From Glycomyces tritici (GTDB lineage Bacteria > Actinomycetota > Actinomycetes > Mycobacteriales > Micromonosporaceae), in the NCBI RefSeq assembly GCF_030403505.1, contig NZ_JAUEMJ010000013.1, positions 62,001 to 126,000 of the forward strand: DNA of 64,000 nucleotides, read 5' to 3'. The notes under the pieces were generated by a model, which ran no database searches, was not told where the DNA came from, and saw nothing but the letters and a program-made list of their open reading frames with translations. A program made the position numbers and the translations under genes. Below, piece after piece: positions 27,154-35,716 of the stretch (positions are counted from its first letter, which is position 1; the number at the start of each line of letters is the position of its first letter).

Positions 27154-27552
27154 ATGCTTCGGAAGACGCTGGCCACCGCCTGTGGCCTGGCACTGCTCTC
27201 GGGAGCCTCGGCCTGCGGCATCGACCAGCGCGAGTCCGGGGCTTCCGTCGCTGCAGCGGCGTTCTCGGACGCGGTCGCGGGCGGTGACGCCGCCGCGGCG
27301 TGCGCCGCGCTCGCCCCCGAGACCGCGGCATCGGTGGCCGCCTCGGAGGGCGAGCCCTGCGAGGCCTCCCTGGACGTGCGGGCGCTGCCGAGCGGCGCGG
27401 TCGACGAGGTGCAGGTGTGGGGCGACCGCGCCCAGGTCCGCACCGGTGCCGACGTGCTGTTCCTCGTCGAACTCGAGGACGGCTGGAAGGTGGTCGCCGC
27501 CGGCTGCGAACCGCAGGGCGAGCGCCCCTACCGGTGCGAGGTGGGCGGCTGA
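27154..27552 (+). CDS. Small putative lipoprotein
   Basis: 132-residue exported protein. The N-terminus MLRKTLATACGLALLSGASAC has a lipobox-like end (SGASAC), so it is probably lipid-anchored at Cys21. The mature part has two Cys (CAAL, EPC) and a C-terminal SnoaL/lumazine-like pattern (VWGDRAQVRTGADVLFLVELEDGWKVVAAGCEPQ). ATG 27154 follows a G-rich stretch. The stop overlaps the start of a 29-codon gene. I do not recognise a family. Confidence 0.75.
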   Translation: MLRKTLATACGLALLSGASACGIDQRESGASVAAAAFSDAVAGGDAAAACAALAPETAASVAASEGEPCEASLDVRALPSGAVDEVQVWGDRAQVRTGADVLFLVELEDGWKVVAAGCEPQGERPYRCEVGG

Positions 27553-27641
27553 TGGACCGGCGGTGGCTGTTCTGGACGTACCTGGTCGTGATCTTCGGCG
27601 GGCTCGCGTACGTGATCGCCGTGGGCCTGATGCGCCTGTGA
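27552..27641 (+). CDS. 29-residue single-helix membrane peptide
   Basis: Short gene starting inside the stop of the lipoprotein gene (TGATG). The product is MDRRWLFWTYLVVIFGGLAY, then VIAVGLMRL: charged ends around one membrane helix, a plausible positive-inside peptide. It ends 10 bases before the DUF6766 gene, whose ribosome site GGAGGAGAGG follows directly. Codon use and operon position support translation; function is unknown, perhaps assembling with the neighbouring membrane protein. Confidence 0.6.
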   Translation: MDRRWLFWTYLVVIFGGLAYVIAVGLMRL

Positions 27642-27651
27642 GGAGGAGAGG

Positions 27652-28326
27652 ATGAAGCGCTTCCTGCGGGATAACGGCCTGAGCCTGGGCTTCGGCGCCA
27701 TGTTCCTCGCCGCGCTGGTCGGCCAGGCGTTCGCCGGGCAGTCCGACTTCAACCACCGGCAGCTCGCCCAGGGCGGCCGGGAGCTCTCGCTGCTCCAGTA
27801 CGTGGTCTCGAGCGACTTCGCCGTGAACGTCGCGGAGAACTGGCAGTCGGAGTACCTGCAGTTCTTCCTGTACGTGTTCGCGACCGTCTGGCTCGTGCAG
27901 CGCGGCTCGCCCGAGTCCAAGCCGGTGGGCGAGGTCGGCCTCGAATCCGACAAGGAGCAGAAGGTCGGGCGCTACGCGGACGAGGACTCGCCGCAGTGGG
28001 CCAAGGCGGGCGGGTGGCGCACCACCCTGTTCTCGCGCTCGCTCGGCATCGCGATGGCCGTGATCTTCCTGCTCTCGTGGTTCGCGCAGTCCGTGAGCGG
28101 CCTCAGCGTGTACAACGCCGAGCAGATCGCCGAACTGCAGGACCCCGTCACTTGGGCGGGCTACGTCGGCTCAGGCGAGTTCTGGAACCGGACGCTGCAG
28201 AACTGGCAGTCCGAGCTCCTCGCGGTGGGCTCGCTGGCCGTGCTCAGCGTGTACCTGCGCCAGCGCGGCTCACCCGAGTCGAAGCCCGTGGGCACCTCGC
28301 ACGAGACGACCGAGACCTCGGGCTGA
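27652..28326 (+). CDS. DUF6766-type membrane protein, internally duplicated
   Basis: 224-residue membrane protein with four hydrophobic helices, which I place in the DUF6766 family. It is a tandem duplication: ENWQSEYLQFFLYVFATVWLVQRGSPESKPVG (about residues 62-95) is echoed by QNWQSELLAVGSLAVLSVYLRQRGSPESKPVG (about 183-216), and both halves start with a hydrophobic helix followed by a QS-rich outer segment. Strong GGAGGAGAGG site before the ATG. Third gene of a lipoprotein, small peptide, membrane protein operon. Function unknown. Confidence 0.85.
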   Translation: MKRFLRDNGLSLGFGAMFLAALVGQAFAGQSDFNHRQLAQGGRELSLLQYVVSSDFAVNVAENWQSEYLQFFLYVFATVWLVQRGSPESKPVGEVGLESDKEQKVGRYADEDSPQWAKAGGWRTTLFSRSLGIAMAVIFLLSWFAQSVSGLSVYNAEQIAELQDPVTWAGYVGSGEFWNRTLQNWQSELLAVGSLAVLSVYLRQRGSPESKPVGTSHETTETSG

Positions 28327-28328
28327 GG

Positions 28329-28829
28329 TCAGACGCGTTCGAGGGCGGCGTCGGTGCGGGCCGTGATGTCGTTGCAGGCCTCGCAGACGGTGTCGGGGAT
28401 GAGGCCCGCGCGGGTGAGCAGGGCGAAGATCTTGCAGCCCAGGCAGAACGCGAAGAACGCCTCGAGGGCGGCGGCCACCGTGAGGGCGGCGAGGACGATC
28501 CAGCCGGCCGCGTCCAGGTCGAAGACGAGGAGCAGCAGCGCCGAGGCCACCGAGAAGGCCGCGCCGATGCCCTGCGCGAAGCGCTTGGGCGGGCCGGGGA
28601 CGGGTTTGGGGGCGGCGGGGAGCCGGGGCGTGACGACCCGGGTCACGAACTGGCCGAGGACGCTCAGGGTGGGGCCGGTCGCGACGCGGGCGATGAAGCC
28701 GAGCGCGATGACCGCGACCAGCCATTCGAGCTGGAAGGCGAGCGCGGCGGCGCTCATGGCGACCACGCCGCCGGCGACGAGGCGGGCGGAGACCTCGTTC
28801 ACGGGGTTGGGGAAGCTGAACAGGCGCAT
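28329..28829 (-). CDS. DUF4395 membrane protein
   Basis: 166-residue integral membrane protein of the DUF4395 type: FSFPNPVNEVSARLVAGGVVAMSAAALAF start, then IALGFIARVATGPTLSVLGQFVTRVVTPRL, and a C-terminal FFAFCLGCKIFALLTRAGLIPDTVCEACND with a CxxC (CLGC) and a second cysteine pair (CEAC). Such proteins often neighbour thiosulfate/thioredoxin genes, suggesting a redox role, which is inference. ATG 28829 has GAAGGA eight bases upstream. Ends three bases from the convergent DUF6766 gene. Confidence 0.85.
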   Translation of the reverse strand: MRLFSFPNPVNEVSARLVAGGVVAMSAAALAFQLEWLVAVIALGFIARVATGPTLSVLGQFVTRVVTPRLPAAPKPVPGPPKRFAQGIGAAFSVASALLLLVFDLDAAGWIVLAALTVAAALEAFFAFCLGCKIFALLTRAGLIPDTVCEACNDITARTDAALERV

Positions 28830-28986
28830 GCGGCGGGTCCTTCGGCGGGCTCGAAATCGGGGCAAGGCGGCCAATGCTAGCGCCGTCAAGCGGGCGTGGC
28901 CATTTTGGCGGAGGCGGCGCCTGCGGCGGCGCGATACGATCGGTGCCCGATCGACTACGGGGGCGTGTGTGGGGGAAGCGACGGAG

Positions 28987-29517
28987 ATGGTCGTGCTGCT
29001 CGGCGAGGACGGCACACCGACGGGGACCGAACGCAAGGACCGGGTGCACGGCGCCGAGACGCCGCTGCATCTCGCGTTCTCCTGCTACGGGTTCGACGCC
29101 GAGGGGCGGCTGCTGGCGACCCGCCGCGCCGACGGGAAGCGGGCGTTCCCGGGGGTGTGGACGAACACGTGCTGCGGGCATCCGGGACCCGGGGAGTTCA
29201 TGGAGGCCGCGGTCGACCGGCGCATGCGCTCCGAACTGGGCGTCCAGGTCCGGGACCTGGTGTGCGCACTGCCCACGTTCCGGTACCGGGCCGAGTCCGA
29301 CGGGGTGGTCGAGAACGAGATCTGCCCGGTCTACCTCGGCCGGATCGACGGCGATCCCGCACCCGACGCCGCGGAGGTCGGCGACTTCGAGTGGATCGAT
29401 TGGCCCGCGTACGTCGCCCGCGCCCTGCGGCCGGACTCGGACCTCTCGCCCTGGTCGCGCCTCCAAGTGGCGCAACTGGAGCGGTGGGGATCGGTGGAGC
29501 GGCTGCTGCACGGCTGA
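28987..29517 (+). CDS. idi: Isopentenyl-diphosphate delta-isomerase, type 1
   Basis: 176-residue Nudix-fold isomerase converting isopentenyl diphosphate to dimethylallyl diphosphate for isoprenoid synthesis. Catalytic Cys lies in WTNTCCGHPGPGE (near residue 60) and catalytic Glu in VENEICPVYLGRI (near 110); the metal-binding histidines sit in HLAFSCYGFD and CCGHP. Two starts are possible: ATG 28987 (MVVLLGEDG) or GTG 28969 six codons earlier. No other isoprenoid gene is next to it. Confidence 0.93.
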   Translation: MVVLLGEDGTPTGTERKDRVHGAETPLHLAFSCYGFDAEGRLLATRRADGKRAFPGVWTNTCCGHPGPGEFMEAAVDRRMRSELGVQVRDLVCALPTFRYRAESDGVVENEICPVYLGRIDGDPAPDAAEVGDFEWIDWPAYVARALRPDSDLSPWSRLQVAQLERWGSVERLLHG

Positions 29518-29543
29518 GGGGCACCGCGCTCGCGGCGCCCCTC
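29516..29543. terminator. Hairpin between convergent idi and hydratase genes
   Basis: GAGGGGC and CCGCG (29516-29528) pair with CGCGG and GCCCCTC (29531-29543) with one A-C mismatch. It overlaps the idi stop and precedes the end of the reverse enoyl-CoA hydratase gene. Confidence 0.6.
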
Positions 29544-29549
29544 GAGCGG

Positions 29550-30314
29550 TCACTTGCCGGTGAAGACCGCCTTCCGCTTCTCCTTGAACGCCCGCATGCC
29601 CTCCTTCTGGTCCTCGGTCGCGAAGAGGGCGTGGAAGACCCGGCGCTCGTACCGGATGCCGTCGCTCAGGCCGGTCTCGAGGGCGCGGTCGACGCAGTCG
29701 CGGGCGGCCGTCACCGCCAGCTTGCCGAACCCGGCGATCTGCTCGGCGACCTCGCCCGCCTCGTCGGCGAGCCGGTCGGCGGGGACCACGCGGGAGACCA
29801 GGCCGATCCGCTCGGCCTCGGACGCGTCGATGAGCCGGCCGGTGAGGATCATGTCCATCGCCTTGGCCTTGCCGACGAGCCGCGTGAGCCGCTGCGTGCC
29901 GCCGATGCCGGGGATGACGCCGAGGGTGATCTCGGGCTGCCCGAACTTCGCGTTGTCGGCCGCGATGATCATGTCGCACATCATCGCGAGCTCGCAGCCG
30001 CCGCCGAGCGCGTACCCGGCGACCGCGGCGAGCTTCGGGGTCCGCAGGGCCGCGAAGGCCTCCCAGCCCGCGAAGTAGTCCTCCGCCAGCATGTCCGCCG
30101 CCGACTTCCCCGACATCTCGGTGATGTCGGCGCCGGCCGCGAAGGCCCGCTCGGAGCCGGTGATCACGAAGCAGCCGACGCCCGGATCGGCGTCGAGCGG
30201 CGTGAGCGCCTCGACCAGCTCGGTCATCAGCGCGGCGTCGAGGGCGTTCAGGACCTCCGGCCGGTGCAGGCGCACCCGCACCACCCGGCCGATGCGTTCG
30301 ATCTTCAGTCGCAT
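29550..30314 (-). CDS. Enoyl-CoA hydratase/isomerase
   Basis: 254-residue crotonase-fold enzyme. The oxyanion-forming segments are [21 protein letters not shown] and [51 protein letters not shown], with both glutamates of true hydratases visible (CELAMM and QPEITLG). So hydration of enoyl-CoA to 3-hydroxyacyl-CoA is likely. AAAGGAA lies six bases before the ATG. It is the third gene of a reverse operon with an adenylation enzyme and a membrane reductase-like protein, starting 14 bases after the latter's stop. Confidence 0.93.
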   Translation of the reverse strand: MRLKIERIGRVVRVRLHRPEVLNALDAALMTELVEALTPLDADPGVGCFVITGSERAFAAGADITEMSGKSAADMLAEDYFAGWEAFAALRTPKLAAVAGYALGGGCELAMMCDMIIAADNAKFGQPEITLGVIPGIGGTQRLTRLVGKAKAMDMILTGRLIDASEAERIGLVSRVVPADRLADEAGEVAEQIAGFGKLAVTAARDCVDRALETGLSDGIRYERRVFHALFATEDQKEGMRAFKEKRKAVFTGK

Positions 30315-30328
30315 GTCGTCTTCCTTTC

Positions 30329-31621
30329 TCAGGAGTCCCAGATGGCGCCGTACGCCGGGATGCCCCGGCGTTCGAGGCCGTGGACGACCTGCCAGGTGAG
30401 CTTCTTGTTGGAGATGCAGATGACCGCCTCGGCGCCGAAGTCGCGGTAGGCGGCCACGGCGAGACCGACCATGTCCGGCTTGCCGCGCTGCGCGGTGTCC
30501 CAGATCCGCGCGTCCGGCTGGACCGCGAGGATCTCGTCCACCAGCTCGTCGCCGAACGTGTCCCGCGGCGAGCGCGTCGACCACACCAGGAGCGCCGGCA
30601 CCTCCTGCGCCAGCAGGTGCGGCAGGCACGGGCCGATCCCGCTGCCGGTGGCGACGTACACGACCTTCCGGAACAGCACCTCGATGTTCGCGACGCCCGC
30701 GACCGTGATGCCCTTGACCCACACGTGGCCGGGCATGTCGTCGATGAACCGGCCCGTCCAGTCGCCCGCGCGGGAGATCGTCAGCCGGAAGCCGTGCTCG
30801 TCGGGCGAGGGGATGTTCGCGAACGAGTGCCACTCCCGCAGCGGCGAGCGGCTGATCGCCGTCGAGGACCCCGCGAAGGGCTTGCGGCCGTGCGTGAACC
30901 GGGCGATCGCCACATGCGAGGACGGACGCTTCACGTCCACCGGGACGCGGCGCAGGCGCGTCCACGGCGCGACGATGGCGATAGTGAGCACCACCAGCAC
31001 CCAGAACTCCAGTACCGCGAGCACCGGCTCGCCGCTGTGACCGATCTGGAGCATCGTCATCCACCACAGGAGGACCAGCGACAGCCAGCCGCCGAAGCGG
31101 TGCGTGAGCTCGAACCGGTCGTGGTGCTTCGCCCGCAGCTTCGGGATCGTCGTCCACAGCATCGCGCCGAAGATCCCGACGAGCGCGTACGCGAGCATGA
31201 GCACGTCCGCAGGCGCACGTTCCACTGTGGCCAGGACGACGAACGCGGCGAACCACGTCGAGCCCGCGAGCGCGCCGCCCACGTGCAGGCCGCCGAAGTG
31301 GTACACCTTCGCCAGCGTCCAGCGCACCCGAAGGGGCCATGTGACCGGCGCGGCGGTCGCCATCTTGAAGAGCAGGTTGATGAGGCGCTGGCGGCGGATG
31401 AGCACCGCCAGGGCGAAGTTGCACAGCGCTGCGCGCGAGGCGAACTCGGCGGTGACGCCGTCGGGCACCGCCATGATGAGGACCGCGAGGTTCACCACGA
31501 CCACTCCGGCGGCGAGCCGGTTGAAGTGCATGAGCAGCGGGTGCTTGAAGGCGCGCCGCGCGAGCGGGAGGAGCGGCGGGAGGTCGACGTCGTCGCTGAC
31601 CTCGGACTTGAGCTGCGTCAT
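30329..31621 (-). CDS. Membrane protein with ferredoxin-reductase-like domain
   Basis: 430-residue protein. Six or so membrane helices occupy residues 40-245, with histidines that could ligate haem ([36 protein letters not shown]). The C-terminal half is an FNR-like FAD/NAD(P)H region: [34 protein letters not shown], then the nucleotide motif [18 protein letters not shown], and a final [30 protein letters not shown]. Similar reductase parts are found attached to adenylation domains in fungal NRPS-like proteins. Start overlaps the adenylation gene stop (ATGA). Probably a membrane redox partner for the product of the adenylation step; substrate unknown. Confidence 0.75.
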   Translation of the reverse strand: MTQLKSEVSDDVDLPPLLPLARRAFKHPLLMHFNRLAAGVVVVNLAVLIMAVPDGVTAEFASRAALCNFALAVLIRRQRLINLLFKMATAAPVTWPLRVRWTLAKVYHFGGLHVGGALAGSTWFAAFVVLATVERAPADVLMLAYALVGIFGAMLWTTIPKLRAKHHDRFELTHRFGGWLSLVLLWWMTMLQIGHSGEPVLAVLEFWVLVVLTIAIVAPWTRLRRVPVDVKRPSSHVAIARFTHGRKPFAGSSTAISRSPLREWHSFANIPSPDEHGFRLTISRAGDWTGRFIDDMPGHVWVKGITVAGVANIEVLFRKVVYVATGSGIGPCLPHLLAQEVPALLVWSTRSPRDTFGDELVDEILAVQPDARIWDTAQRGKPDMVGLAVAAYRDFGAEAVICISNKKLTWQVVHGLERRGIPAYGAIWDS

Positions 31622-33198
31622 GCCGTGGCCTCCCGTCCGAGGCGGGCGAGCCGCAGGAGGCGCGTCTTGTCGATCTTGCCGCGGTCGGTGAGAGGGAGCG
31701 CTTCCAGAATATGGATGGATTCGGGGACGCAGTAGTACGGCAGCGCCTCCGCGACGGTCTTGCGCGCGAGTGCCGGGTCGACCTGGGCGGGCTGGACGAA
31801 CGAGGCCAGTGTGCGGTCGTCGAGCTTGACGGTGGCGGCCCGGACGCAGCCGGGGACGCCTTCCAGCACGGCGGACACGGCGTCGAGTTCGACGCGGAAG
31901 CCGCGGACCTTGACCTGGTCGTCGGTGCGCCCGAAGTGCTCGAGTTCGCCGTCGCGCGTCCACCGTCCCAGGTCGCGGGTGCGGAACATCGTGCGCCCGC
32001 CGCCGAGGAACGGGTCGGGCGCGTACCGCTCGGCGTTCAGCCCGGGGTTGGCGAGGTAGCCGGCGGAGACGCCGTCGCCGCCCGCCCACATCTCCCCCAC
32101 TTCCCCTATGGGGCAGGGGTTGCGGTGCTCGTCGAGGATGTAGACGGTGTTGTTGGGCGTGGGCCTGCCGATGGTGAGCCGCAGGCCGGGGCGGTGGCGC
32201 TGCATCGTGTTCACGATGGTGGTCTCCGTCGGGCCGCAGCCGTTGTAGAAGGCGCTGCGCGCGGCCCACCGGTCGGCGAGGGCGCCGGGGCACGGCTCGC
32301 CGGCGACGGCCACGGTCCGGAGGTGCTCGCACGCTTCGGGTTCGATGCGGGAGAGGATCGTGGGGGTCGCGATCAGGACGTTCACCCGGCGGGCGGTCGC
32401 GGCGATGTCGTCGCCGCGGATGAGGAGCGTGCCGCCGTGCGAGAGGCAGCCGAGGATCTCCCATGCGGCCATGTCGAAGGCGATGTTGAGGATCTGGCCG
32501 ACGGTAGTGCCGGGCCGGATGCCGAGGTCGCCGGGTTCGGTGAGCAGCAGGTTCGCGAGGTTCGCGTGCGTCACCGCGACCCCGTTGGGGGTGCCGGTGG
32601 TGCCCGAGGTGAACAGGATGTAGCAGGCCCGCGAGGGGTCGTGGGCGATGCGCGGGGCGGGGGCGTCGGGCGCTTCGGCGCGGGCCCGGTCGATGTCGAT
32701 GCCGAGGACGCCGGGCGGGAGTTCCACGGGCGCATCGGATTGCGTGAGCACGATCGTGCAGTCCGCGGTGGCGAGGATGTGCCGGAGTGCCGGGTTCCGG
32801 ACCATCTTGGCGTCTTGCGGGACGTAGGCCGCGCCGGCCTTCAGGATCGCGAGGATGCCGATGATCATCGGTATCCCGCGGCGGACGACGAGCGCGACGC
32901 GGTCGCCGGGGCTGACGCCGCGATGGATGAGGAGGGCGGCGAGCCGGTTGGCCTGCCGTTCCAGCTCGCCGTAGGTGATGCGCTCGCCGCCGTGCTCGGC
33001 GGCCGTCAGCGAGGGCCTCGCGGCCGCGTGCCGTTCGATCATCTCGTGGATCGCGACTCGGGGAACGGCCCGGGCGGGCCCCCAGCCGAACCGGCGGAAC
33101 AGGCGCGCGTCCCGTTCGTCCAATGCAGACGGTTGGTCGCGGCCGCTCGCTCGTTTCACGTAGTCGATTCGTTGCGTTCTGTAGTCGACTGTAGGCAT
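31618..33198 (-). CDS. Stand-alone AMP-forming adenylation enzyme
   Basis: 526-residue member of the acyl/aminoacyl adenylate-forming superfamily. Motifs: phosphate loop [20 protein letters not shown] (about residues 190-210), [27 protein letters not shown], and [32 protein letters not shown]; the catalytic lysine lies in [13 protein letters not shown] near 510. The layout is closer to NRPS adenylation domains than to acyl-CoA ligases, but no carrier domain is fused or adjacent. First gene of a three-gene operon; a strong promoter and operator lie 70-120 bases upstream. Confidence 0.88.
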   Translation of the reverse strand: MPTVDYRTQRIDYVKRASGRDQPSALDERDARLFRRFGWGPARAVPRVAIHEMIERHAAARPSLTAAEHGGERITYGELERQANRLAALLIHRGVSPGDRVALVVRRGIPMIIGILAILKAGAAYVPQDAKMVRNPALRHILATADCTIVLTQSDAPVELPPGVLGIDIDRARAEAPDAPAPRIAHDPSRACYILFTSGTTGTPNGVAVTHANLANLLLTEPGDLGIRPGTTVGQILNIAFDMAAWEILGCLSHGGTLLIRGDDIAATARRVNVLIATPTILSRIEPEACEHLRTVAVAGEPCPGALADRWAARSAFYNGCGPTETTIVNTMQRHRPGLRLTIGRPTPNNTVYILDEHRNPCPIGEVGEMWAGGDGVSAGYLANPGLNAERYAPDPFLGGGRTMFRTRDLGRWTRDGELEHFGRTDDQVKVRGFRVELDAVSAVLEGVPGCVRAATVKLDDRTLASFVQPAQVDPALARKTVAEALPYYCVPESIHILEALPLTDRGKIDKTRLLRLARLGREATA

Positions 33199-33266
33199 GG
33201 TTCACCCGCCGTTTCGGTGCGTTGTGCTTGAATCCCAACCCTTTCGGATCGTGCGCGCACTCAGTG

Positions 33267-33280
33267 TGGTAGCGCTCACA
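33267..33280 (-). promoter_or_regulatory. LacI-type operator over transcription start
   Basis: TGGTAGCGCTCACA is centred on AGCGCT and matches 12 of 14 positions of the LacI-family palindrome TGTGAGCGCTCACA. It starts about two bases downstream of the expected transcription start of the promoter at 33289-33317, ideal for repression. Confidence 0.5.
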
Positions 33281-33288
33281 CGAGAGAT

Positions 33289-33317
33289 AGTATAGATTTC
33301 AATCAATATCAAGTCAA
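33289..33317 (-). promoter_or_regulatory. Strong sigma-70-type promoter
   Basis: On the reverse strand TTGACT (33317-33312) and TATACT (33294-33289) are 17 bases apart, close to the vegetative consensus, in an AT-rich island that stands out in this GC-rich DNA. It drives the adenylation/reductase/hydratase operon. Confidence 0.75.
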
Positions 33318-33358
33318 TGCTTCCCAAGCCGGGCGGGCCGGTGCCGCCGCCGGTCCCG

Positions 33359-34759
33359 CTAATGAACCGCGAGGTCACCGTGGTGCGCTAGGGCCGCAAG
33401 AAGATCGATGGATTCGCCGCGGAGGGTGGCGTCGAGGAAGTCCGTGGTCGCGTCGGCGGTGGCGCGGAGTCCTTCGGTGCGGCCGATGGTGCCCACGGCC
33501 GACGGGACGGGCGGGAAGTAGAGGGCCGCGTCGGTGAAGGAGAAGTGGCCGGATTCGGGCAGCTCGAGACGGTAGGTCTCGTTGGCGCCCAACGCGAGGG
33601 CGGCATCGAGGGTCGGCAGGTAGTCGGGGTTCCGGGCGGCGGAGACGGGGCTGGTGACCGACAGGACCGGCTGCGTGAAGGGCCCGGGCGGGAGGGTCGG
33701 CTCCAGGCCGCCGTCGATGTGGACGGCCGCGTCGAAACGGGGGTCGGCGGCCAGTGCCGCGAGGGCCGCGGCGCCGCCGCGGGAGTGGCCGGCGACGGCG
33801 GCGCGGCCGGTGTCGATGCGGGCGGCGAGGTCGCCCGGCAGGCTGTCGAGCCGGGTGAGGACGAAGCTGAGGTCGGCGCTGCGGGTCTCGATGTTGGCCC
33901 GGTTGATCGCGGCGATCTCGGCCTCGTCGGCAGTGGTGAGGGCGTTGCGCGAGTAGACCGGCTCACCATCTACATAGGTCATGGCGGCGTCGTGGGGGTG
34001 GTCGACGGTGGCGACGATGTAGCCGCGGCTCGCCCATGCCTCGGCGAGGACGGTGTTGGCGGTGCGGGTCGCGCTCAGGCCCGGGGAGAACACGATGACC
34101 GGGTACCGCTCCGACCCGGCGGCGACCGGCGCGTCGAAGACGGCGTGCGAGGGGGCCGCGGCGGCGTCCGCGAGGAGGAATCCGGGGATGCCGAAGCACT
34201 CGGCCGAGGCCTGCGTGATCGCCTGGGACTCTTCGAGCGTGGGCCTGCCGCCGATGGCGCGCTCGGCGCCCGCCGCGGCGTCGGCGGGGTACCAGAGCTG
34301 GACGACGACCGTGCGGTGGTCGTCCGGGTCCGCGGTGAACGGCTCGGCGCGGGTCTCGTCGGTCCACTCGAAGACGGCCGCGCCGACCTCGTACTCCCCC
34401 GTCGGCTCGGGGTAGACCGGGATCGGCAGCGCCCAGGTCGCCACGGGAGTGGCGGCGAGGGCGAGCAGGCACGCAGTCGTGGCCGGTATCGCGATCCACC
34501 GGCGCATCCGGCCGCGCCGCCGCCGCGCTGCCGCGACGGCCAGGACCAGCGCGGAGACCGCCAGGACCGGGACCATCTGCCAGCGCAGCCCGGTCAGCAG
34601 GAGGCCGACGCCCGCGACGGCGACCGCCGCCGCGCCCGAGTACAGGACCGGCCTGCGGGTGCGCGGCGGGAGCCAGCGCGCGAGCACGACCGCGACCGCG
34701 CCGAGCACGGCCAGGATCTCCAAGGGGGACATGCTCAGTCCCGGGACCGGTCCGGTCAT
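33359..34759 (-). CDS. Membrane-anchored alpha/beta hydrolase (PAF-acetylhydrolase-like)
   Basis: About 466 residues. Four hydrophobic helices fill residues 10-120, followed by an extracytoplasmic or cytoplasmic alpha/beta hydrolase like platelet-activating-factor acetylhydrolases: VVVQLWYPADAAAG, YPVIVFSPGLSATRTANTVLAEAWASRGYIVATVDHPHD, nucleophile serine in AVAGHSRGGAAALAAL (near residue 320), catalytic His in LELPESGHFSFTDAA. ATG 34759 (MTGPVPG) has a poor ribosome site; ATG 34732 is equally possible. Substrate unknown, probably an ester. Stands alone. Confidence 0.8.
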   Translation of the reverse strand: MTGPVPGLSMSPLEILAVLGAVAVVLARWLPPRTRRPVLYSGAAAVAVAGVGLLLTGLRWQMVPVLAVSALVLAVAAARRRRGRMRRWIAIPATTACLLALAATPVATWALPIPVYPEPTGEYEVGAAVFEWTDETRAEPFTADPDDHRTVVVQLWYPADAAAGAERAIGGRPTLEESQAITQASAECFGIPGFLLADAAAAPSHAVFDAPVAAGSERYPVIVFSPGLSATRTANTVLAEAWASRGYIVATVDHPHDAAMTYVDGEPVYSRNALTTADEAEIAAINRANIETRSADLSFVLTRLDSLPGDLAARIDTGRAAVAGHSRGGAAALAALAADPRFDAAVHIDGGLEPTLPPGPFTQPVLSVTSPVSAARNPDYLPTLDAALALGANETYRLELPESGHFSFTDAALYFPPVPSAVGTIGRTEGLRATADATTDFLDATLRGESIDLLAALAHHGDLAVH

Positions 34760-35038
34760 CGGCTTGCCGCGGTGCAGTTCACCGGTGAATGCTGACACCC
34801 GGCAGGGCCCCGGGGCTTCGGCCGTTCGGCCGGGTTCGGTCCCGGACCTCGGTCCTTCGGCCGATCCGGGTCGGGCGGCGGCGAACGGCGCCGCGTCATC
34901 GCGCCCGGGCGTGACCTGCGGATCAGGGAGCGGCGGTATCCGAGTCCATTCGCTCGCTCGCCAGGCGGGGGGAGCGGCCGCGTACGACACCGGTATGCAG
35001 CCGCCCCGACAACGCAGCGCTGATTCGCAGGACAGGCC

Positions 35039-35716
35039 CTATGGCAGCGGGTCGCCGGGCCGGACCAGGCCGGCCTGGTAGGCGATGACGACGAGCTGGG
35101 CGCGGTCGCGGACGCCGAGCTTCGTCATGGCCCGGTTGACGTGGGTCTTCGCCGTGAGCGGCGAGAGGTAGAGCTTCGCGGCGATGTCGTCGTTGGAGAG
35201 CCCGTGCGCGGCGAGCGCGAGGACCTCGCGTTCGCGTTCGGTCAGGGCCGCAAGGGGTTCGGGGCTCGGCAGGGGGCCGGGCCCGTTCTGGGAGAGGAAG
35301 CGGCCGATCATGCTGCGGGTCGCCTTGGGCGACAGGAGCGCCTCGCCGCCGGCGACGACCCGGATGGCGCGCACGAGGTCGGCCGGCTCGACGCCCTTGC
35401 CGAGGAACCCGCTCGCCCCGGCGCGCAGCGCGAGGACCACGTTGTCGTCGTTCTCGAACGTGGTGAGGACGAGGATGCGCACGCCCGCGAGGTCCTCGTC
35501 CGCCGCGATCCGCTTCGTGGCCTCGATCCCGTCGACCTCGGGCATGCGGATGTCCATGAGGACCACGTCGGCCCGCTCGGAGCGGGCGAGTTCGACCGCC
35601 TCGCGGCCGTTGCGGGCCTCCCCCACGACCTCCAGATCGGGCTCGGAGCCGATGATGAGGGCGAAGCCCGCGCGGATGAGCGCCTGGTCGTCGGCCAGCA
35701 GGACTCGGATGGTCAC
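35039..35716 (-). CDS. NarL/LuxR-type response regulator
   Basis: 225-residue regulator: receiver with DDQALIRAGFALII, phosphoacceptor in DVVLMDIRMPEVDGIEATKRI (Asp near 54), GFLGKGVEPADL, then the LuxR domain ALTEREREVLALAAHGLSNDDIAAKLYLSPLTAKTHVNRAMTKLGVRDR. It overlaps the upstream kinase gene by 4 bases. The divergent ABC exporter is the obvious target. Confidence 0.93.
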   Translation of the reverse strand: MTIRVLLADDQALIRAGFALIIGSEPDLEVVGEARNGREAVELARSERADVVLMDIRMPEVDGIEATKRIAADEDLAGVRILVLTTFENDDNVVLALRAGASGFLGKGVEPADLVRAIRVVAGGEALLSPKATRSMIGRFLSQNGPGPLPSPEPLAALTEREREVLALAAHGLSNDDIAAKLYLSPLTAKTHVNRAMTKLGVRDRAQLVVIAYQAGLVRPGDPLP

